9,833 nt of DNA from Bacillota bacterium (GTDB taxonomy: Bacteria; Bacillota; Clostridia; Peptostreptococcales; Anaerovoracaceae), in contig JAFWFF010000290.1 of NCBI GenBank assembly GCA_017515765.1, forward strand, positions 1 to 9,833, written 5' to 3'. The position numbers and the translations under genes were made by a program. The notes below the pieces were generated by a model, which had not been told where the DNA came from, made no database searches, and saw only the letters and a program-made list of their open reading frames with translations. Below are positions 6,015 through 9,833 of this stretch, one piece after another. Every line of letters begins with the position of its first letter. Within the stretch, counting starts at the first letter, position 1.

Positions 6015-6692
6015 ATGAAAGAGATCAAAAAAACCAACCGTACTCTCTGGCAGCGGGCATCCTTTGATCCCGAGGCGGCCAAAAACGGGATCATTCCCAA
6101 AGAACTCGACCCGGACCAGAAAGAGTTCCTGTACAATATGATGGACGAGAACCTCGACCACGCCAGGCATATAGAGAACGAAAGGATCACCTTCAACAGC
6201 ATCTATATCGCTCTTGCCGCCGGCGTTATGGCGTTCATCTCTACTATCCCCGAGTACAACATCAAGATGGGCATAATCGTGCTGCTCTTCGCGATGGGCA
6301 TCATAGCCATGCTGCTCACCTACAGATGGAACAGCGCCTTCAAACGGCAGACATATTACGCGAAGAAATGCTATATAATGCTGCACCGGGCGATCTTCCC
6401 CAAAGGTCCCGAGGAAGAGTACCGTGACGAGGCCCCGTCCAAAGCCAATCACAACGGAGGAGATCTCGCCGACGAGGACGAGCTGCTGCCGGGCCTTGCC
6501 GAAGCACCCGCCTACTGCTTCTCCCCGAAGGATCCGGTGACACAGGACTCCGGATACTTCGCGAGATGGGCCCACAACAAGATGAAGACCCAGAAGCTCT
6601 TCCTCATGTTCTACGTGCTCCTCGAGGTCACCCTCGTAGTAGTGGCTATCGTTTTCACTATGGAACACCTCGGCCTTATCGGCCCGTTCTAA
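6015..6692 (+). CDS. Hypothetical protein with three membrane helices
   Basis: I do not recognise this 225-residue protein with confidence. It has a charged N-terminal part (1-58), two closely spaced membrane helices at about 60-78 and 84-103, a basic segment (RWNSAFKRQTYYAKK, 104-118), an acidic low-complexity loop (about 132-175), and a third helix at about 195-214 near the C-terminus. The helix pair followed by a basic amphipathic stretch faintly recalls SLATT/RipA-like membrane domains, but that is only a resemblance. The ATG at 6015 is used because the in-frame codons before it run through the promoter; its ribosome site (AGGT, seven bases upstream) is weak. It ends ten bases before an HAD phosphatase gene that has a good ribosome site, so the two are probably cotranscribed. 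No catalytic motif is seen. Confidence 0.8.
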   Translation: MKEIKKTNRTLWQRASFDPEAAKNGIIPKELDPDQKEFLYNMMDENLDHARHIENERITFNSIYIALAAGVMAFISTIPEYNIKMGIIVLLFAMGIIAMLLTYRWNSAFKRQTYYAKKCYIMLHRAIFPKGPEEEYRDEAPSKANHNGGDLADEDELLPGLAEAPAYCFSPKDPVTQDSGYFARWAHNKMKTQKLFLMFYVLLEVTLVVVAIVFTMEHLGLIGPF

Positions 6693-6702
6693 AGGAGATC
6701 AG

Positions 6703-7506
6703 ATGATTAAGCTCATAGCTACAGATCTTGACAATACCCTGCTCGACAAGAGCAGCCGGATACCGGATGATACCCTGGCGGTCATCCATGAGGTAGTAGA
6801 CAGCGGTGTGCTCGTAGCTGTCGCCACCGGGCGTTCCTTCCACTCAGCGAACCACGTCGCGGACCTCATCAGCCCGGACGCTCCGGTGATCTGCTACAAC
6901 GGTTCACTTATCAAAGACGCCTCGGACAATATCCTTTACGAGGCGTATGTGGACTTTGACCTGGTCCGTGAGATAGTGAGCTGGGCTCACGAGAAGGACG
7001 TCTACGTCCAGCTTTATGACGATGACGTCATAGTGGTCGAGACTCTACGCACCGACAGGCATCCGGATCCCGATCTTAAGTTCACCGAATACCGCGAAGT
7101 CGGAGACCTTCTGGCGGTCGAGCCCTTCAGGACTCCCAAGATGCTGCTCGCGGCGCCTCCGGAGAGGATCCCCGGGCTCCAGGCAGAGCTCGAGGAGCGC
7201 TACAGAGGCTTCCTCTTCTTTGCTCAGTCGGACTCCCACCTCATCGAGGTCATGCCCTCCGGAGTGGACAAAGGCGCCGCCCTGAGAAGGCTCGCTGAGA
7301 TAGAGGGCGTCGACATCTCTGAGACGATGGCCCTCGGAGACAATACCAACGACATCCTGCTCCTAAAGGCTTCGGGGTTCGCAGTCGCGGTGAACAACGC
7401 TGTTCCGCAATTAAAAGCCATCGCCGACTACGTCTGCGATGGCGAGAGAAGCGAAGGCGTCTCCGAAGCGATGAAGAAGTTCGTGCTCTGTGACGATCCG
7501 GAGTAA
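6703..7506 (+). CDS. Cof-type HAD hydrolase (HAD-IIB phosphatase)
   Basis: A 267-residue HAD phosphatase, full length for the Cof/YidA-like subfamily, expected to release phosphate from small phosphorylated metabolites such as sugar phosphates or flavin precursors. All four motifs are present: motif I DLDNTLLD with nucleophile Asp8 and acid/base Asp10; motif II VATGR with Thr42; motif III Lys190 in PSGVDKGAAL; and motif IV GDNTND with Asp213 and Asp217 binding magnesium. The stretch at about 85-185 is the C2-type cap that sets substrate choice. AAAGGAG lies five bases before the ATG. It follows the three-helix membrane protein by ten bases and probably shares its promoter; no terminator is seen before the converging gene 25 bases downstream. 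The substrate is not predictable from sequence. Confidence 0.95.
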   Translation: MIKLIATDLDNTLLDKSSRIPDDTLAVIHEVVDSGVLVAVATGRSFHSANHVADLISPDAPVICYNGSLIKDASDNILYEAYVDFDLVREIVSWAHEKDVYVQLYDDDVIVVETLRTDRHPDPDLKFTEYREVGDLLAVEPFRTPKMLLAAPPERIPGLQAELEERYRGFLFFAQSDSHLIEVMPSGVDKGAALRRLAEIEGVDISETMALGDNTNDILLLKASGFAVAVNNAVPQLKAIADYVCDGERSEGVSEAMKKFVLCDDPE

Positions 7507-7531
7507 AGCTTCAGCTATAACGGCACCGGGG

Positions 7532-9004
7532 TCAGAGGATATTTGACAGCCTGAGCATCCAGGCCATCACTATGATGGCGGCAACGAGCACCGCGATGAT
7601 CCGCAGGTGCTTTTTTCTTTCCTCTGCGAGCGTCGCGATGAACTCGCGGACGAAAGCGTTGATCCAGAAATAGCTGCGCGTGCGGCTTCCGATGCCCTCC
7701 GCGTATATCCCCTGTTCGGACGCGAGAAGGCCCGATCTGAAAACATGGTAGTTGGTGGTCGAAAACGCCACCTTCGGATCTTCGATACCTGCATCCTCCA
7801 GTATCAGTTTCAAGGAATTCCGGAAATTCTCCTCGGTGTTCGCGGACTCGCACTCAGGCATTATCAGTTCTTCCCGGATCCCCAGGCTGAGGAGATAGTT
7901 CTTTACAGACTCCGCTTCTGAGATCTTCTCGTCGCTCCCCTTTCCGCCCGAAGGAACGAAGATCACTTCTTTTCCCGTCGCTTCCTTCTGCATGCGTGCG
8001 AACTCGACCGCCCGGTCCGCCCTTCCCTTCAGAAGGTTCGTGGGAGTGCCGTCGTCTTTGATCTGGCAGCCAAGGATCATCATATAGTCTTTGTCAAAGG
8101 CCGGCACGTGCCTGGCCGCTTTGATCCCGAAGAATACCGTCCCGAGCAGCATGCACTCGAGATATGAGACTATGGCAGTCATAATGCCTTCGATTGCGAT
8201 CTCCGCATAGAGCGCGACCCCGTTCTCGTTATGCACGTCGACAACCGTCGACCTCTGGAGGATGTCTCCCAGAATGCCCGGAAGCAAAGTGCCTGCGCAG
8301 ATGCAGATTCCAAGGATGAATCCCAGCATGTTGTGCCAGTTCCTGCCCTCCATCTTCATGAGCCTGAGGTTGCTGAGAGTGACTATGAGGAATACTATGA
8401 ACGCGAACGGCAGCAGTATCGTGGAGAATGTGTCCGCGGAGCCCATGATCGATTGCAGCATCTCCATGACGCTGCGGTGGCCCATCGCCACGATCACCAG
8501 GTAAAGTATGAGCGACAGCAGATAGATCAGAAGGCCCAGGTTCATGACGTTCCTGTAGCTGTACATGTTCTCCCCGACGCCTGCCTTGTACTTGGCCAGA
8601 ACGCTGAAGAAGACTATGACGAGGAACCCGATGACCGCGACCGGTATGATCCAGCCGCCGGTGCATTTGCCGAAGAAAAAGTCCTCGGTGATGATCCCCG
8701 TGCGGTGGACGTAGATCTTGAAGAACCCGGATCTCGCCGTTTCGTCTTTGCAGCGGAAGTCGATATATGTTTTGCCTTCAAAGACCGAACTCAGATGCGC
8801 CTTCAGCACTCCGTTGTCCTCAGTGATCCCGGTTATCTCGACGACTCCCTCTTTCTCCGCCGTCACTTCGTAATCCTCAGCGGTCTTTCCTTCCGGCAGT
8901 TCAAACTTAAGCACATAGTTATCCCCCATGGACTGAATGTACGCCGCGCTTATTATGAAGAACACCACCGCTATCAAAAGATATTGTTTCCTGTTCAGTA
9001 TCAT
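7532..9004 (-). CDS. Multi-spanning membrane protein with C-terminal YdcF/ElyC-like DUF218 domain
   Basis: A 490-residue membrane protein. Layout: an N-terminal signal-anchor helix (8-24), a strand-rich soluble region (about 25-117), five membrane helices at about 118-137, 153-174, 192-212, 225-246 and 266-294, a DUF218 domain (about 306-455) and a final helix (467-484). DUF218 marks seen: MMILGCQIKDDGTP (308-321), SGGKGSDEKISEAES (352-366), ESANTEEN (386-393) and TTNYHVFRSG (416-425). Positive loops (KYK 138-140, RLMK 214-217, KAAR 295-298, EERKKH 461-466) put the DUF218 domain inside and the N-terminal soluble region outside. Relatives include SanA, ElyC and YdcF, linked to envelope functions, but the biochemical activity is not settled. 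I prefer ATG 9004, which leads straight into the anchor helix, over TTG 9043, which overlaps the upstream stop by four bases; neither has a strong ribosome site. It lies downstream of, and is likely cotranscribed with, the P1 peptidase. Confidence 0.88.
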   Translation of the reverse strand: MILNRKQYLLIAVVFFIISAAYIQSMGDNYVLKFELPEGKTAEDYEVTAEKEGVVEITGITEDNGVLKAHLSSVFEGKTYIDFRCKDETARSGFFKIYVHRTGIITEDFFFGKCTGGWIIPVAVIGFLVIVFFSVLAKYKAGVGENMYSYRNVMNLGLLIYLLSLILYLVIVAMGHRSVMEMLQSIMGSADTFSTILLPFAFIVFLIVTLSNLRLMKMEGRNWHNMLGFILGICICAGTLLPGILGDILQRSTVVDVHNENGVALYAEIAIEGIMTAIVSYLECMLLGTVFFGIKAARHVPAFDKDYMMILGCQIKDDGTPTNLLKGRADRAVEFARMQKEATGKEVIFVPSGGKGSDEKISEAESVKNYLLSLGIREELIMPECESANTEENFRNSLKLILEDAGIEDPKVAFSTTNYHVFRSGLLASEQGIYAEGIGSRTRSYFWINAFVREFIATLAEERKKHLRIIAVLVAAIIVMAWMLRLSNIL

Positions 9005-9039
9005 TTCTATCCGTCCGCCTTGTTCCCGCTCAGGACCGG

Positions 9040-9833
9040 TCAAAAGCCCAGATCCGAAGCAGATGTATATCCGTAAGCGCTTTCAGCGCTGTTTACCGCC
9101 GCTTTGATCGCCTCGCTTACCACTTCCGCAGCGATCGTCCCCACGACGTCCATATCCGCCTTCACGTTCCCGCAGGACACTGCATAGATGCTGTCGCCGT
9201 CTGCGGATGTGTGTACGGGATCTATCGACCTCGCAAGCCCGTCGTGCGCCATTCCCGCGATCTTGCAGAGCTTGTCCTTAGCGAAGTCCGCGTTCGTGAT
9301 CACGACCGCGAGAGTCGTGTTGCCCGTAAACCTGTTGTTTACGACTTCCGACGAAGCTTTCATCATCTCCCGCGTGCTGCGGAAACTCTTTTTGTCCTCG
9401 GACAGCAGGCCTGCGATCTTTTCTCCGGTCTTCCAGTCTAAGACGTCTCCGAGCGCGTTCAGTGCGACGACCGCTCCTATCTTAAGGTCTCCTGCCTGCA
9501 CAGCAAAGCTTCCGATGCCGGTCTTCATGCAGGTATCCATACCGCAGACCTTCCCGACCGTCGCCCCGCAGCCCGCGCCGTAGTTTCCGTCGAGGTAGTT
9601 CGGCTCGTCCAGGGCGCGCCTCGCGGCCTCTCTTCCCATAGTGGGATCCGGCCTTACGAACGTGTCCCCGACCGTGAGATCAAATAAGTCGGACTGCACC
9701 ACCAAAGGCACCTTCGTAACACTGACGTCATAGCCGATGCCGCGCTCTTCCAGCAGTTTCATGATTCCGTCCGCGGCTCCGAGGTCGAAGGCACTCCCTC
9801 CTGCCAGCACTATCCCATGGATGAGGTGCGCCG
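9040..9833 (-). CDS. P1 family (DmpA/S58-like) aminopeptidase, N-terminus cut by window edge
   Basis: The 263 visible residues are the larger C-terminal part of a P1-type peptidase, a family of cytoplasmic Ntn-hydrolase-like aminopeptidases that mature by self-cleavage into two chains. Seen: HGIVLAGGSAFDLGAADGIM at the start of the visible part, equivalent to the usual V-LTGGSAFGLDAADG; GAGCGATVGK (around 9550-9580), where family members often have Thr for the Cys; NTTLAVVITNADF at 9288-9321, where the first Thr (9316-9318) aligns with the DmpA nucleophile serine; and MAHDGLARSIDPVHTSADGDSIYA, a strong family signature. The reading frame stays open through the right edge, so the start codon lies outside; about 40-70 residues are probably missing. 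The stop codon is 35 bases before the ATG of the DUF218 membrane protein. Family assignment is firm; whether it acts on D- or beta-amino-acid peptides is unknown. Confidence 0.92.
   Translation of the reverse strand, partial: AHLIHGIVLAGGSAFDLGAADGIMKLLEERGIGYDVSVTKVPLVVQSDLFDLTVGDTFVRPDPTMGREAARRALDEPNYLDGNYGAGCGATVGKVCGMDTCMKTGIGSFAVQAGDLKIGAVVALNALGDVLDWKTGEKIAGLLSEDKKSFRSTREMMKASSEVVNNRFTGNTTLAVVITNADFAKDKLCKIAGMAHDGLARSIDPVHTSADGDSIYAVSCGNVKADMDVVGTIAAEVVSEAIKAAVNSAESAYGYTSASDLGF

Noticed and set aside
5988..6668. 226-codon open frame on the minus strand
   Set aside because: Antisense to the three-helix membrane protein, with no ribosome site at its start and no recognisable domain.
7563..7579. 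Perfect 7-bp hairpin with a 3-base loop near the end of the DUF218 gene
   Set aside because: It has no T-run on either strand and lies within the codons for the last membrane helix, so it does not look like a terminator.
8231..9076. 281-codon open frame on the plus strand
   Set aside because: Antisense to the membrane helices of the DUF218 protein. The product is rich in His, Asp, Gln and Glu, as expected from reading hydrophobic codons backwards.
1..9833. Mobile element, phage, defence island or CRISPR
   Set aside because: No transposase, integrase, direct repeats, terminal inverted repeats or spacer-repeat structure was found. All genes are compact with consistent codon use, so the region looks like core chromosome.

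Overview
The window looks like ordinary chromosomal DNA from a moderately GC-rich member of the Bacillota, most likely a clostridial anaerobe. The signs are strong AGGAGG-type ribosome binding sites, a Gram-positive type LexA operator, extended -10 promoters (TGnTATAAT), a zf-HC2 anti-sigma factor paired with an ECF sigma factor, a PucR-type regulator and a DUF4298 protein. The species cannot be named from the sequence. There is no rRNA, tRNA, CRISPR array, insertion sequence or phage gene, and no gene-free stretch longer than about 170 bases.

Left part (1-3117, all minus strand). A Y-family translesion DNA polymerase runs off the left edge, so its C-terminus is missing. Upstream of it lies a compact control region. 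An intrinsic terminator for the preceding operon carries the polymerase's -10 box in its loop, and a near-perfect Gram-positive SOS box (1053-1066) overlaps the -35 element. The preceding operon encodes an ECF sigma factor and, overlapping it by 8 bases, a membrane-anchored anti-sigma factor with a large extracytoplasmic domain. An extended -10 promoter sits upstream of the sigma gene. A very strong 18-bp hairpin terminator separates this operon from the next.

Middle part (3136-5935). A fold-type I PLP aminotransferase (minus) and a PucR-family regulator (plus) diverge from a 129-base intergenic region with back-to-back promoters and a small GC dyad between them. This layout suggests that the regulator controls the aminotransferase. 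A small DUF4298 protein converges on the regulator gene with only a 4-base gap. A hairpin plus T-run inside the regulator gene, antisense to it, may terminate the DUF4298 transcript.

Right part (5945-9833). A plus-strand pair encodes an unrecognised three-helix membrane protein and a Cof-type HAD phosphatase. Converging on it is a minus-strand pair: a P1-family (DmpA/S58-like) aminopeptidase, cut by the right edge so its N-terminus is missing, followed by a multi-spanning membrane protein with a C-terminal YdcF-like DUF218 domain.

No clearly new multi-gene system is visible. The observations most worth following are the superimposed terminator, promoter and SOS box upstream of the polymerase, the unusual architecture of the DUF218 membrane protein, the divergent aminotransferase/PucR module and the orphan membrane protein.
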